The notes: generated from the sequence alone by a model not told the origin. A stretch of DNA of 64,000 bases from Synoicihabitans lomoniglobus (GCF_029023725.1 NZ_CP119075.1:987501-1051500); one strand, 5' to 3'. Positions 9,001 to 17,437 are shown, counted from the first letter of the stretch. A program made the numbers and translations.

Positions 9001-9799
9001 AGAGCTGGGGGTCGAATCGAATCGCCCCGTAGATGCGCTTGTCATCCTGGAACGCGGGATCCTGCTGGTAGCGCTCGCGATGGTAGAGGCTGTCGAGACG
9101 AATGGCGAGGACGTCCTTGATGAGCACTTGATTCACATCAACGCTCGCGCGCTGGCTGCCGTAGGAGCCGACGCGAAACTCGATGTTTCCACCGTTGCGA
9201 AAGGACGCGCCGTTGAGCGATGCGTTGACGATGCCGGCGGGACTGCCGAGGCCGAAGAGGATTGAGTTCGGGCCACGCTGGATGTCGATGCGATCCACGT
9301 TGTAACCATCCCACGGGATATCGGTGGTGAAGTAATCACGGGTGTTGTCGGCCGAGGCCAAACCACGCACGCGTTGCGCGCCGCCGGGAGCCCGCAGGGT
9401 GCCGGTTTCATCCACGCTGGTGCCATTGCCCAGACCGGCGTAGGTGCCGCGGGTGCCGGCGACTTCCGCGTTGGTGGTGTATTGGAGCAGCGTGCTGTTG
9501 TCGGTGGCTCCAATGTCCTTCATGAATTCCTTCGTGATGACGGAGATGGCGGAACCGACATCGCGCAGCTCGGTGCGAATGCGGGTGCCCGCGAGGGTTT
9601 CAGTGGCGAGGTATCCGTTTTCTGCCGAAGCGGTGACTTCAAACGGCGACAGCACGACGGTGTCGCTTGTTTCGTTCTCGTCGCCGGATCTCGTCGTGGA
9701 TTGGGCTGAAATCGTGCAGGCGCCGGCCAAGGCGAAACCAGCGATCAACAGCCGGTGAACTGAACTCCGTCGAAACGGATCAGGGTGGGATTTGTTCAT
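6026..9799 (-). CDS. TonB-dependent receptor, large Opitutaceae type
   Basis: 1257 residues from ATG 9799. An N-terminal signal peptide (RLLIAGFALAGACTISAQS) is followed by VVLSPFEVTASAENGYLATE, a stretch seen in many verrucomicrobial receptors, then the plug domain (AISVITKEFMKDIGATD, DRIDIQRGPNSILFGLGSPAG) and a long beta-barrel ending in Phe (FLSNTFSF) for BAM recognition. At nearly 1260 residues it is longer than classic siderophore receptors (about 700-800), like the receptors of this phylum that are often guessed to import oligosaccharides. No SusD partner is present. The gene is divergent from a propeller kinase, 219 bp away, suggesting regulation by it. Substrate unknown. Confidence 0.9.
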   Translation of the reverse strand: MNKSHPDPFRRSSVHRLLIAGFALAGACTISAQSTTRSGDENETSDTVVLSPFEVTASAENGYLATETLAGTRIRTELRDVGSAISVITKEFMKDIGATDNSTLLQYTTNAEVAGTRGTYAGLGNGTSVDETGTLRAPGGAQRVRGLASADNTRDYFTTDIPWDGYNVDRIDIQRGPNSILFGLGSPAGIVNASLNGASFRNGGNIEFRVGSYGSQRASVDVNQVLIKDVLAIRLDSLYHRERYQQDPAFQDDKRIYGAIRFDPQLFKDPSFRTSLKIKYEHGDIDANRPRNVPPQDSITPWFRPVNLDPDSMDGGLGKLTIQDGYTLGSSASTFNPWLGGLVNQQQPLWIIDGTSNQLHRIWGHVVNTGALNANGVPQGASNGLMGLRYADAYSAISSFSSYANNANLTNARYGQYRNITLTDPTVFNFYENLIDGPTKKEWEGWDAYNIDLSQTAFDDRLGVQLTYDRQKYNRGGEALLGNPTLNIDILQNFSDYVVGPNNANNGNVANSNFGRPFVAGGPGRGNSYESDREYIRASLFGELRATDFFDNGFLTKLLGKHRFNGVYSGEEYQTENRSWQMYANSAAYASYKLQGNPDGLTNLPPSAIIYLGSSLANATSAANANISPILSDVTLQDGNIYQFDMTWRNPTGVNPSDPWNVPANLQRIFNGSPAVNPTTGAVYPQLTQASNPANYVGWNSTFHNTLLRYDDGADQSLVTAASQSMRQTESYAGSWQGFMWNDAIVPTLGWRYDEVQSKSVSAFPQSGSAARGALNLNPDTYRLPDEFPQTQTFKDHSTAGGVVVHVNKLLGDRDPLPLNVSLSYNKSNNFQVTDLRRDIYGNPIANPTGETEDFGVLLGTKDGKYSFRAIKYETQLSGANTQLNNSGIYGTIRDALNWRNIKVYYMSAYAWSTAGQTNLTPYTGQRYLWDPSWVDNTSGRPVAAGASATGPAGSHLETTAEANARRDASIQALNDMQVFLAGTGFFEAWNYGAGPTTQSALQTRGQYETNPIQPDPNSVFDYRTAPLMQGFAVTADTASKGYEFELTANPLPNWRIAFNASQTEAVRVNVGGPVLDELVAYMDTLMAGPGGDLVRFNSDWSAPNELRSSWNSWRGQYTLMKLQENTAASELRKWRYNVVTNYMFDEGVLKNVNVGASYRWQDKVVIGYPVIAGAGGLGSFDLSKPYYGPSEDALDLWVGYTRQLTEKIDWRIQLNMRNVGKGDSLIPISVQPDGQTWASARIAPSQEWFLSNTFSF

Positions 9800-10018
9800 A
9801 GGGTAGGTTTGGGTAGGGTTAAGCGAGCCGGGCGACTTCGAAGAGAGGCACAGCTCGCCGCCTTGATGAACGGGTCGGGTGGTAGGACCGGCAAGAAGGC
9901 AAAGGTCGAGGCCTGTGATATGACTTTAGTCGAGGTGATTCCTAGTCGCTATCGAGGCGGATTGGCCCCAGCGTGGTTCGCTTCTCGGCATCATTTTTAT
10001 GGTGCGTGATCACCCCCG

Positions 10019-13000
10019 ATGGCCGCCGCTCCCGTTAAGTCGAAATTCGTGCTGCTTCCGTTCTTCCGCTTCCTGCGACCGGGATGCTGGTGCTTCCTCG
10101 TGGGCGCGATGGTCGTGGTCGGGCGCGCGGCGGAATTGCCGCGAGGACTGCCCTTCATCCGCTCCTATCCCCTCGACGAAATCGGTAACGTGCCCCGCAG
10201 CCTCCAATTGGGGTTTGATCGTTTCGGCCGGGTGGCGGTGATGTATGATGGAGTCTACAGCGTGCTCAACGACGCGTCCTGGGTCGATTGCATCGATTCT
10301 ACTTCCGGGCGGAGTCTGCGGGTTTCCGCCATTCGACAACTCGGGGGGCGAGGTTATTACGGTGCGCGCGGCTCCTGGGGGCTGGTCGAGTATTCCGCCG
10401 ATGGTGACTTGGAAACCCACTCATTGGTTTCGGCGGATGCCCCCGCTTGGACCCGAGTGACACCGTTCTTGAATTTCTTTCACACTGAACAAGGTGTGTA
10501 TTTTTACGGCATCGACGGAGTGGTGTGCTGGGACTTCGAACAGCAGCGCAACTTTTTCTACGAAATGCCGCGAGCCACCCAGGCGTTCCCGGTAGGCGCG
10601 CGCGTCTTTGTATCCAGTGAAGACGGACAACTGCGCGAGCTGCCGGGCGGCGGAGCGCCGGCTCGGATCGTCGCGGTTGCGGGATTGACCGGCGAGTCGG
10701 TGCTGCTTTCCGTCCGGCTGGACGCGGCGCGCGTGCTGCTGACTTTGAGCAACGGGGCGTTGGTGGAGTTTGATGGCGAAACGGTGCGGCCGTGGCCGGC
10801 GAAAGATGCGATGCTGCCTGCGGGGCGGATCACATTCATGGTCGCGTTGGCGGAAGGCGGGGTGGCCATCGCGGTGGCGGATCGCGGGGTGTATATGTTT
10901 TCCGGCGACGGAAAGCGCGATTGGGCGCTCGATCTGCCGGAGCTGAGGCGGGTCGAAAGCATGGCGGCGGGTGAACCAGGGGTGTTGTGGGTGGCGGGGG
11001 AATCTGACCTCCGCCGTATTTTCTATGGTTCGACGCTGACTGGTTTTGGCGAACCTCAGGGGTTCACCGCGGTATGGCCCACCGTGTCGGCCTGGGGCGA
11101 TCGAGTGATGATTTGTTCCAATCGTTCGCTGTATGAAGCCCGGGCCAGCGCCGCGGGTTATCCTTCTCCGTGTCGATTGCTGAGCGATCGTTCCGTGCGC
11201 ATGACGGATCATGTCGCGGCGCGGGGGGCGCATTTATTGGTTGGTAACGAGCAAGGGGTATTGGCGATGGATGCGGGCGGTAATTTTTCCGAAGTTGGTC
11301 GGATCGCCAACGTCTCGGGGCTGGCGTTTTTGGATGACGAAACCTGCGTGGCCATAGGGGGGGCGGAGATCGCGGCATTTCGTTTCCGCGAAGGTCGGTG
11401 GCGCGAGTGTGCGGATCGCATCGCAGGCGTGGGAGACGCGCCGGTGCGGTTTGTTTACGGCGAAGGGCTTTGGGTTGAAAGGGGCGGAGAACAGGTGGGC
11501 CGACTCAGGTTGCGTGACGGTAAACTGGAAATGCGCCCCGTCCCCTTGGCGTGGCGGGATGAACCGTGGACCAACGTCGGCGTGGTGGGGGATCGGGTGA
11601 TATTGAGCGGGTCAACGCCGGGCAATCGCCAGATCCTCGATGCGCAAACGGCTGAGCCCATCGCGTCGCCAAAGTTGGAACAGTTGTTGAATCGGTCGCC
11701 CTACTGGATACTGCGCATAACCGAGGACGAAGCGGGCGTGCTTTGGGCGACGCACCGGCAAGGCGTCGTGACTTTCGTGCCGCGGGACGATGGATACCAG
11801 ATGGACGCGTCCACCTTTTTGCTCCGGAACGATGCCTACCCGGCCGTCTTTTCCCTGCCGGGTGGTGAAACTTGGATCGGGGCGGGACGTTCGCTCTATC
11901 GAGTCCAAGGCGATGTGTCACGGCCGCCACCACCACCGCCGGCGAAGCTGGTCTCCTTGCAGGCCGGAAAGTTGAACCGGGAGTTCGTGGACCCGTCCGG
12001 TCAATTGGCGGAGGACCTCTCGTTTCCCTTCGCGGAGGGCAATTTGAGTTTCCGATTTTGTTCCGGCACCTACGCGTGGCGAACGCCGCCGGAGTATCGG
12101 TATCGACTGCAATCGACCGAACCCTGGAGGCCGGTGGATGCGAGTTTGATGCTGCGCTTTCCCAACCTGAGTGATGGCGATTACCGGTTGGAAGTGCGGG
12201 AACTTGATGCGGATGATTCGTCTGAACCGCTTATCGTGGTGCCGTTCACGGTGGAACCTCCATGGTATCGCACGTCCGCCAGCTATGCCGCCTACATTGT
12301 GGCCTTGGCGGGGGGCGTTCTAGCGACTGTCCGTTGGGTCAATCAACGCTCGTTGCGGCGCAATACGGAGTTGGAAAAATTGGTGCGCGAACGCACCCAT
12401 GCCTTGGAAGACACGATGCAGAAACTGGGCGAAGAGACCCGCCATGCCGCGACACTGGCCGAGCGCAGTCGGCTCGCCGGAGAAATTCATGACAGTATCC
12501 AGCAGGGGCTCAGTGGAGCCATTTTGCATCTCGATACCACGATGGACCAACCGACGGTTCCGGCGGATGTGAACGCACAGCTATCGGTGGTGCGGAAGAT
12601 GTTATCTTATTCGCGCGAAGAGGTGCAGCAGGCGGTGTGGAACCTCGAGTCGCCCTTGTTGCAAAACTCGTCCCTGGGTGATGCGCTCGGCAAGATCGCG
12701 GGATTTATCAACTCTGGTTCCACGCCGATTGAAGTCGTGGTTCTGGACGAGCCTAATGCCTTGGATTCGGCCACCCGCCATGACCTGTTGCGCATCGCGC
12801 AGGAGGCGATCACGAACGCGGTGAAGCATGCGGAGGCGCTTAAAATCGTCGTGAGCCTGCAGTCCGATGATAGTCAGGTGACGCTGAGTGTGCAGGATGA
12901 TGGCAAAGGGTTTGAGGTGGCGAAGAGCCAACCCATTGAGGGGCACTTTGGTCTGCGCGGTTTGCGGTCGCGTGCCCGTCGGATCATGGCGGACGTCTCC

Positions 13001-13090
13001 ATCACCAGCTCGCCGGGCGTCGGCACAACCATTCGCGTGGTGGTCCCCATTTCAGCCCCCTCCAAACATGACCGTGGCACCTCAACCTAG
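10019..13090 (+). CDS. Two-component propeller sensor histidine kinase (HisKA_3)
   Basis: 1023 residues. After an N-terminal hydrophobic signal (CWCFLVGAMVVVGRAAE) comes a long periplasmic beta-propeller region, a Y_Y_Y-like domain near 640-740 (YRYRLQSTEPWRPV...NLSDGDYRLEV), one transmembrane helix (YAAYIVALAGGVLATVRWV), a coiled segment, then HisKA_3 with EIHDSIQQGLSGAILHLDT (phospho-acceptor His about residue 824) and a HATPase_c domain with ITNAVKHA, DDGKGFE and FGLRGLRSRA. The kinase overlaps the LuxR response regulator gene by 23 bp, so they form a cognate pair. Such sensors often detect carbohydrates and control neighbouring transporters; here the divergent TonB receptor is the obvious target (inference). 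Confidence 0.9.
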   Translation: MAAAPVKSKFVLLPFFRFLRPGCWCFLVGAMVVVGRAAELPRGLPFIRSYPLDEIGNVPRSLQLGFDRFGRVAVMYDGVYSVLNDASWVDCIDSTSGRSLRVSAIRQLGGRGYYGARGSWGLVEYSADGDLETHSLVSADAPAWTRVTPFLNFFHTEQGVYFYGIDGVVCWDFEQQRNFFYEMPRATQAFPVGARVFVSSEDGQLRELPGGGAPARIVAVAGLTGESVLLSVRLDAARVLLTLSNGALVEFDGETVRPWPAKDAMLPAGRITFMVALAEGGVAIAVADRGVYMFSGDGKRDWALDLPELRRVESMAAGEPGVLWVAGESDLRRIFYGSTLTGFGEPQGFTAVWPTVSAWGDRVMICSNRSLYEARASAAGYPSPCRLLSDRSVRMTDHVAARGAHLLVGNEQGVLAMDAGGNFSEVGRIANVSGLAFLDDETCVAIGGAEIAAFRFREGRWRECADRIAGVGDAPVRFVYGEGLWVERGGEQVGRLRLRDGKLEMRPVPLAWRDEPWTNVGVVGDRVILSGSTPGNRQILDAQTAEPIASPKLEQLLNRSPYWILRITEDEAGVLWATHRQGVVTFVPRDDGYQMDASTFLLRNDAYPAVFSLPGGETWIGAGRSLYRVQGDVSRPPPPPPAKLVSLQAGKLNREFVDPSGQLAEDLSFPFAEGNLSFRFCSGTYAWRTPPEYRYRLQSTEPWRPVDASLMLRFPNLSDGDYRLEVRELDADDSSEPLIVVPFTVEPPWYRTSASYAAYIVALAGGVLATVRWVNQRSLRRNTELEKLVRERTHALEDTMQKLGEETRHAATLAERSRLAGEIHDSIQQGLSGAILHLDTTMDQPTVPADVNAQLSVVRKMLSYSREEVQQAVWNLESPLLQNSSLGDALGKIAGFINSGSTPIEVVVLDEPNALDSATRHDLLRIAQEAITNAVKHAEALKIVVSLQSDDSQVTLSVQDDGKGFEVAKSQPIEGHFGLRGLRSRARRIMADVSITSSPGVGTTIRVVVPISAPSKHDRGTST

Positions 13091-13727
13091 AACCCCGGGT
13101 AAAATCCGTCTGCTGGTCGTGGATGATCACATGGTCATGCGCATGGGCCTCGTCTACGCCGCCTCGGCACAGCCCGACATGGAAGTCATCGCGGAAGTGG
13201 AAACGGGGGAAGAAGCGCTGCTGGTTTACCGGGATCATCACCCCGATGTGGTCGTGCTCGATCTGCGTATGAGAGGGTGGGGCGGTCTCCAAACTATCCG
13301 GGTGCTGCGCCAGGAATTTCGCGACGCGAAAATCGTGATCTACAGCAACTACGCGCGAGGCGAGGAAGTGTTCCAGGCGCTGAAGAGCGGTGCCTCGGGG
13401 TTTGTGGTGAAAAACATGGAAGTGAGCCGCCTGCTGGAAGCCATTCGCAAAGTGAAGTCCGGAGGTCGCTACCTGCCGCCGGAACTCGCGGTGCGGATGA
13501 GTGAGCGGGCGCTCTCACCGTTGTCGGATCGCGAACACGAAGTGCTGGCCCTCATATCGACGGGGCAAAGCAACAAGGAAATCGGCAACGCGCTGGGCGT
13601 GACCGAAGGCACCATCAAGCTGCACGTCACCAACATCTTCAGCAAACTGGAGGTCAATTCGCGCACGGAGGCCCTCGTCGTAGCGGTCCAACGCGGCATC
13701 ATCGATATCGAGCCGAAAGGTGTGTAG
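13068..13727 (+). CDS. LuxR/NarL-family response regulator
   Basis: 219 residues from ATG 13068, which lies inside the end of the kinase gene; the frame is open further upstream but the receiver domain starts right after this ATG. The receiver domain (about 12-130) has acidic DDH, the phospho-acceptor in VVVLDLRMRGWGG and the Lys in GFVVKNME. The HTH (about 150-212) has LSDREHEVLALISTGQSNKE, typical LuxR_C. It should be phosphorylated by the overlapping kinase and bind promoters as a dimer, possibly at the receptor gene promoter in 9800-10018 (inference). Confidence 0.92.
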   Translation: MTVAPQPRTPGKIRLLVVDDHMVMRMGLVYAASAQPDMEVIAEVETGEEALLVYRDHHPDVVVLDLRMRGWGGLQTIRVLRQEFRDAKIVIYSNYARGEEVFQALKSGASGFVVKNMEVSRLLEAIRKVKSGGRYLPPELAVRMSERALSPLSDREHEVLALISTGQSNKEIGNALGVTEGTIKLHVTNIFSKLEVNSRTEALVVAVQRGIIDIEPKGV

Positions 13728-13803
13728 GGGAAAGCCCGATGGCACCTCGACTTTCCCAGACACTCCCCAAGCAATCACGCGGGATAAACCTAGAAACCGC
13801 AGT

Positions 13804-13970
13804 TTGTCACAGAGAGCACACAGGAAAACCAGAGTTGCCCAGAGGTTTAGATCTCAAATCGCGCGCGGCAGAAGTGCATCCGGCGGGTGAAGAGCATTAG
13901 CGTTATGATCGATTTCAGAAACCCTTCTCTGTGCTCTCTGGTGCAAATCTTTGTGGCCTCTGTGACTCAC
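13804..13970. repeat. Imperfect inverted repeat of 'cacagagagcac' type in gene-poor stretch
   Basis: The left part (from 13804) reads tgtcacagagagcacacagg; the right part (13922-13970) contains ccttctctgtgctctctgg and ggcctctgtgactcac. The two halves are inverted copies of a 'CACAGAGAGCACAGAG' word that I recall as dispersed intergenic repeats in several bacteria. The surrounding stretch 13728-14499 has no convincing gene apart from a doubtful small minus-strand frame. Confidence 0.5.
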
Positions 13971-14030
13971 TCCGACTGCGGAATCTTGGATAATCTCAAC
14001 ATAACTCGAAATTGCCCGGAGAAGGGCGGC

Positions 14031-14312
14031 TCACCGACTTTCGCTATGATGATCCTCGCCGCGCCCCTGCGACCGCCGGACGATCCAACGGCGAAGCCGG
14101 TGAAAGATTTCGGTCAAGGTCACCGTATCCACCCTGGTCGACAAGCGATTGTTCACCCGGACCAGGAACCGTCGATCCTCCCAGAGTCGATCGCTCGGAA
14201 TGAGCTCGATTTTGAACGTGTCTCCCCGATACAAGTCCTTTATCGAAATGCGAAAACGAGCAGCTTTCCTCGGCATGCTCCTGAAACGCAAAAAACACCC
14301 CGAAGCTTTCAC
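14031..14312 (-). CDS. Doubtful small basic protein
   Basis: Up to 93 codons; a likely inner start gives MPRKAARFRISIKDLYRGD. The middle (FKIELIPSDRLWEDRRFLVRVNNR) reads like real protein with alternating hydrophobic residues and a following helix (LTEIFHRLRRWIVRR), while the last 15 residues are low complexity. An overlapping frame upstream begins with a signal-like MSLIRGDTIAAGFLLLFSLS, so a frameshifted gene is possible. No family recognised. It stands alone in a stretch otherwise without genes. Confidence 0.3.
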   Translation of the reverse strand: MKASGCFLRFRSMPRKAARFRISIKDLYRGDTFKIELIPSDRLWEDRRFLVRVNNRLSTRVDTVTLTEIFHRLRRWIVRRSQGRGEDHHSESR

Positions 14313-14499
14313 AAAATATCCGTCCCCAAGCAGATAGGGAGAAGAGGAGTAAAAAACCCGCCGCTATCGTATCTCCTCGAATCAGCGACATTCGAAACGG
14401 TATTCAGATCTTAAAAAATGCCCCTCCAATCCCCGAAGCCACGAGCCTTATTCGATTTACCAACGTTCCCGGTAAAAACAAATGTAGGCTAATAACACT

Positions 14500-14506
14500 G
14501 TTCGGT
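14500..14506 (+). other. Cassette R' core box at start of second array
   Basis: GTTCGGT, 10 bp before the ATG at 14517. It is the exact complement of ACCGAAC at 14942-14948, where IS copy 1 is inserted. This pairing marks 14501-14948 as one cassette. The rest of an attC (or attI) upstream is not clear; only a small hairpin (ttacc...ggtaa near 14458-14476) is seen. Confidence 0.5.
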
Positions 14507-14516
14507 GAAAGCAGAT

Positions 14517-14984
14517 ATGCGAGTTACGCGAATCCTTATTCCACTATTTGCACTGCTCCTCTCTAGCTGCATGACCACACGTGTCGCCCAGGTCTTCCGG
14601 ACTGCGACTCCTGAAGATGTGCGTTCAATTTCACCGAAGATTGAATCACTCGATTCCGCACTTCGAAATACCGACGGACTTGTGCGACGAGATACTTCGT
14701 CCGATGACTGGTATTTCTCATACTTTGGACCAGCAAGGTCACGATTCATGGGAGTGAGTATTTCGTGCTTTGATCGGCGAGACCACGGCATTGAGATTGT
14801 GATCAGTTATGATCCTGCGATTTCTCACGATGCGCCGGCCATTGCTGAGCTACGGAGTATTATGGCACGCGTTTTGGGAGAAAATCTCATGGGATCACTT
14901 ATTCGGGAGAAGCGCTCGACGCCATTCGCAGAAACAAAAAGACCGAACCCTGAGAGTTTGGATGTCGCGGAGCCGACATCCTGA
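14517..14984 (+). CDS. Cassette-encoded lipoprotein, 3' end altered by IS
   Basis: The lipoprotein signal is MRVTRILIPLFALLLSSC, with lipobox LSSC placing the lipidated Cys at residue 18, so an outer-membrane or periplasmic anchored protein is expected. The mature part of about 125 residues shows no family I recognise; it contains DDWYFSYFGPARSRFMGVSI and a C-terminal helical part. ATG 14517 was chosen over GTG 14505 because the latter lies in the R' box. Native sequence ends at 14948, where the IS91-like element starts; the last 11 residues (PESLDVAEPTS) are IS-encoded. Whether the original stop lay just beyond the R'' box, as in neighbouring cassettes, cannot be seen. Confidence 0.6.
   Translation: MRVTRILIPLFALLLSSCMTTRVAQVFRTATPEDVRSISPKIESLDSALRNTDGLVRRDTSSDDWYFSYFGPARSRFMGVSISCFDRRDHGIEIVISYDPAISHDAPAIAELRSIMARVLGENLMGSLIREKRSTPFAETKRPNPESLDVAEPTS
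14960..14981 (-). other. oriIS-like hairpin of IS copy 1
   Basis: GGATGTCG (14960-14967) pairs perfectly with CGACATCC (14974-14981) over a 6-base loop, 11 bp from the element end next to GAAC. Subterminal hairpins at the oriIS end are characteristic of IS91-type rolling-circle elements. Copy 2 has the same hairpin at 17759-17780 with one mismatch. Confidence 0.65.
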
Positions 14985-15276
14985 CTCCTGATGAACAAGC
15001 CCCAAGCAAGGTCAGGCGTGGGTGCCTACGCCTTATGCGTTTTGTATTTCGAGCGGGTTATTGAGCGCAGAGCCGAAGCCGTCCGCCGCTGACCCGTTCG
15101 GTGTTCCTCGAAGCACGTTTCTGACTTTCTCCGGGTTGTTTTGGCGGATTTAGTCACGCGTAGTGGTGCGCTAGATACGCCGTAGCGTGATTTGCGCGCC
15201 ATGCAGGCGCGCCGTCGCGTGTCCACCGCGACGAGCGGTGGATTCCTGCGTGAATAATCATTGGAGATGGCAGTCT

Positions 15277-16377
15277 TCATGCGGCCCGTGAGACGAACGG
15301 CGGCGAACGCGCGACGCGTGGCAGGGTGCCGACGCAGCGCAACGACTCGGCTTGGCAATGCGGGCACACCAGGTGCCACTGCACCACGTCTTCGGCCTGC
15401 TTCGGGCGCACGACGATCTCCACTTCGAGCAAGGTCTCGACGACCCGCCGTCGCCGCCACGCCGCCGGGTGCTCCCAGCCGAAGTGGCGCACACGATGGA
15501 CTCCGGCGGGCAAGACGTGCTGCAAGTATCGCCGCATGAACTCACCCGCCTCCAACGTGCACTCCTTGTGCTCACCACTCGCACTGTCGCGGTAGCCGAG
15601 GCGCACCGACTGAGCATCCATGGAACGGATACGCTCGTCGCTGATGGCGGTGCGCTGCACGTAACGTGCGAGGTATTTGATCGCGGCGACCCCGGAGCCG
15701 ACGTGCTGGATGTCGACCACCCACTTTTTCCGCCAGCAGGAATCGGGCACCTGCGCGTGCCACGAAGGCAACGCGGCGCGCAGCGCCGCTGCCATGCCTT
15801 GGCGAAAGCGCGCCGCGACCGGTGCAGACGGCATCAGCCACGCGGGTTTGTGGGTATGGCGCCACGCGGAACCCTCTTCAGCCAAACCACCGCCCGGCAC
15901 GATGAAGTGGACATGCGGATGCAACTGCATCTGGCGTCCCCACGTGTGCAACACGCCGGTCATGCCCAGATCGGCTCCGAGGTGTTTGGGCAACGACGCG
16001 ATCGATTGCAGCGCGCGGGCCGACTCGCCAAAGAGCAGGTCGATCATCACCTTCGGCTCCGCCGCGAAGATCGCGCGCAGCGGTGCGGGCAGTGTGAAGG
16101 TCACCATAAAATATGGCACCGGCAGCAAGCGGTCCCGCTGGCGCTGCGTCCATGCCGCCGTGCGGGCCCCGCCGCACCGCGGACACGAGCGGTGATGGCA
16201 GCTATGGTAGGCGAAGTCGTGCTTTGTGCAGTGGGCACAGCGATACACGCGGCCGCCCATCTCGGGCGTCCGACACCGCGCGATCGCCGCCAACGCCCGG
16301 CGCTGCGCCGGGCTGATGGCATGCGTGCACGCGTAGCCCGGGGCTTGCGCCCCGAGCCACTCGGCCAAGGCCGACAC
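15277..16377 (-). CDS. IS91-family rolling-circle transposase (copy 1)
   Basis: 366 residues, start GTG 16377. An N-terminal Cys-rich zinc-binding region (C47, C50, C60, C65, C68 in YRCAHC...SCPRCGG) precedes the HUH motif QLHPHVHFIVPGG (residues 151-163) and the Y1 segment AAIKYLARYV (Tyr 235 and 239 are candidates for the nicking tyrosine). This layout matches Y2_Tnp/IS91 transposases, which nick at oriIS and transpose by rolling circle. It follows the recombinase gene by 8 bp. The C-terminal half differs from copy 2 at many residues, the N-terminal half is identical. Confidence 0.93.
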   Translation of the reverse strand: MSALAEWLGAQAPGYACTHAISPAQRRALAAIARCRTPEMGGRVYRCAHCTKHDFAYHSCHHRSCPRCGGARTAAWTQRQRDRLLPVPYFMVTFTLPAPLRAIFAAEPKVMIDLLFGESARALQSIASLPKHLGADLGMTGVLHTWGRQMQLHPHVHFIVPGGGLAEEGSAWRHTHKPAWLMPSAPVAARFRQGMAAALRAALPSWHAQVPDSCWRKKWVVDIQHVGSGVAAIKYLARYVQRTAISDERIRSMDAQSVRLGYRDSASGEHKECTLEAGEFMRRYLQHVLPAGVHRVRHFGWEHPAAWRRRRVVETLLEVEIVVRPKQAEDVVQWHLVCPHCQAESLRCVGTLPRVARSPPFVSRAA

Positions 16378-16385
16378 GGATTTAA

Positions 16386-17330
16386 CTAAATGCCGTCGAG
16401 CAAACGACTCACCGCCGCGCGAGCGGCGGCTTCATTGACGGCGGTCAGATGCGTGTAAATGGCGGTCGTTTCAATGGAGGAGTGGCCCATGAACTGCGCA
16501 ATCAAGCGGATGCTCACGCCCTCTTCGAGCAGGTGCGTCGCATACGAATGACGCAGCGTGTGCGGGTGGGTGCCCTTGGGCAGTTTGGCCACCGGCACGA
16601 CCAACCGCAGGCAGTTTTGGATCGAACCCACGCCCATCGGTTCGGACGCGAGAGCCAGGCGCTCGCGCGCACCGGGCCCCTCGCGCCAGCCCCGACCGGT
16701 GCCAGGGAACACCCACTTCGGATGCCGGTGCGTGCGCCAGTAGGCGCGCAACTCCTCGAGCATCGATTCGGGCAGCGGCACGTAGCGCTCCTTTTGCCCC
16801 TTCGTGTGGTGCAGATGCAGTCGGCACGGCTCACGCTTGATATCGGTCACCTCTAGTGTCGTTGCTTCACGGATACGCAACCCGCACGCATAGATGAGTC
16901 GCAGGATGGTGCGAAACCGAGGTTCGGTGATCGCCGCGAACAACCGCGCCACCTCGGCGCGGGTGAGCACCGCGGGCAAGGTTTTGCGATCGGGCGAGCG
17001 CACCAGGTCGAACAGCTTCCACGGGTGGCCCAGCAACTTGCCGTAGAAGTTGCGCATGGCGCACACGGCGGTGCGCATCGTGCTGCCGCTGTAGTGGTGG
17101 ACCTCCTTGAGGTGCAGCAGGTAGGCGCGAAGCTGCGCCTCGTTCAATTCGGCCGGATCGCGCTTCACGTGCTGCGCGAGTTTGCGCACGTAGCGCACAT
17201 ACTCCGAGCGGGTGGAGAAGGCCATGCTTCGCAGCTTGAGCATCTCATCGAAGCGCACTAACGATTGATACTGTTCGGTGACGTCACGACGGAAGTCGCG
17301 ACCTTTACGGGTGGATTTGTTTTTGGACAT
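16386..17330 (-). CDS. Tyrosine recombinase of IS91-like element (copy 1)
   Basis: 314 residues from ATG 17330. A SAM-like N-terminal core-binding domain (about 25-100) is followed by the catalytic domain with R152 (CGLRIREATTL), K near 177, H257 and R260 (HTLRHSYATHLLE), H283 (MGHSS) and nucleophile Y292 (AIYTHL). It belongs to the XerC/D-like phage integrase family. It is not an IntI: I see no extra IntI-specific patch before the second Arg block. Some IS91 relatives carry such an upstream recombinase; its role in transposition is unclear. The protein is identical in copies 1 and 2. Confidence 0.93.
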   Translation of the reverse strand: MSKNKSTRKGRDFRRDVTEQYQSLVRFDEMLKLRSMAFSTRSEYVRYVRKLAQHVKRDPAELNEAQLRAYLLHLKEVHHYSGSTMRTAVCAMRNFYGKLLGHPWKLFDLVRSPDRKTLPAVLTRAEVARLFAAITEPRFRTILRLIYACGLRIREATTLEVTDIKREPCRLHLHHTKGQKERYVPLPESMLEELRAYWRTHRHPKWVFPGTGRGWREGPGARERLALASEPMGVGSIQNCLRLVVPVAKLPKGTHPHTLRHSYATHLLEEGVSIRLIAQFMGHSSIETTAIYTHLTAVNEAAARAAVSRLLDGI

Positions 17331-17437
17331 AGCACCGCCAGTCTTGCGATTGGCGGACCAAAATACATCGTCAACCGCCGTGCGTCCCGAACGTCATACC
17401 CCTCACTCCTCACTGCGCCGCGCAGCGGCTTCGTTCA

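Larger units (their letters stand above)
14949..17437 (-). mobile_element. IS91-like element with tyrosine recombinase, copy 1
   Basis: About 2489 bp. The left end was set by comparison with copy 2: both begin CCTGAGAGTTTGGAT directly after GAAC (14945-14948), the tetranucleotide known to flank the oriIS end of IS91 insertions. The right end is set by comparison with copies 0 and 2 ('cttcgttca'). It encodes, on the minus strand, a tyrosine recombinase then an HUH/Y1 transposase, so oriIS lies at the left (transposase 3') end and terIS at the right, as in IS91/ISCR. There is no target duplication, as expected. From about 16006 to the right end it appears identical to copy 2, while 15219-16005 differs at many positions. 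Confidence 0.85.

Noticed and set aside
13887..14414. Plus-strand 175-codon frame in the gene-poor stretch
   Set aside because: Crosses the CTCTGTG repeat words, has no start signal and opposes a more protein-like minus-strand frame; composition unlike a real protein.
16386..17330. Tyrosine recombinase as the integron integrase IntI
   Set aside because: It is inside the IS91-like element in both copies, coupled to the transposase, and lacks the IntI-specific extra region as far as I can see.
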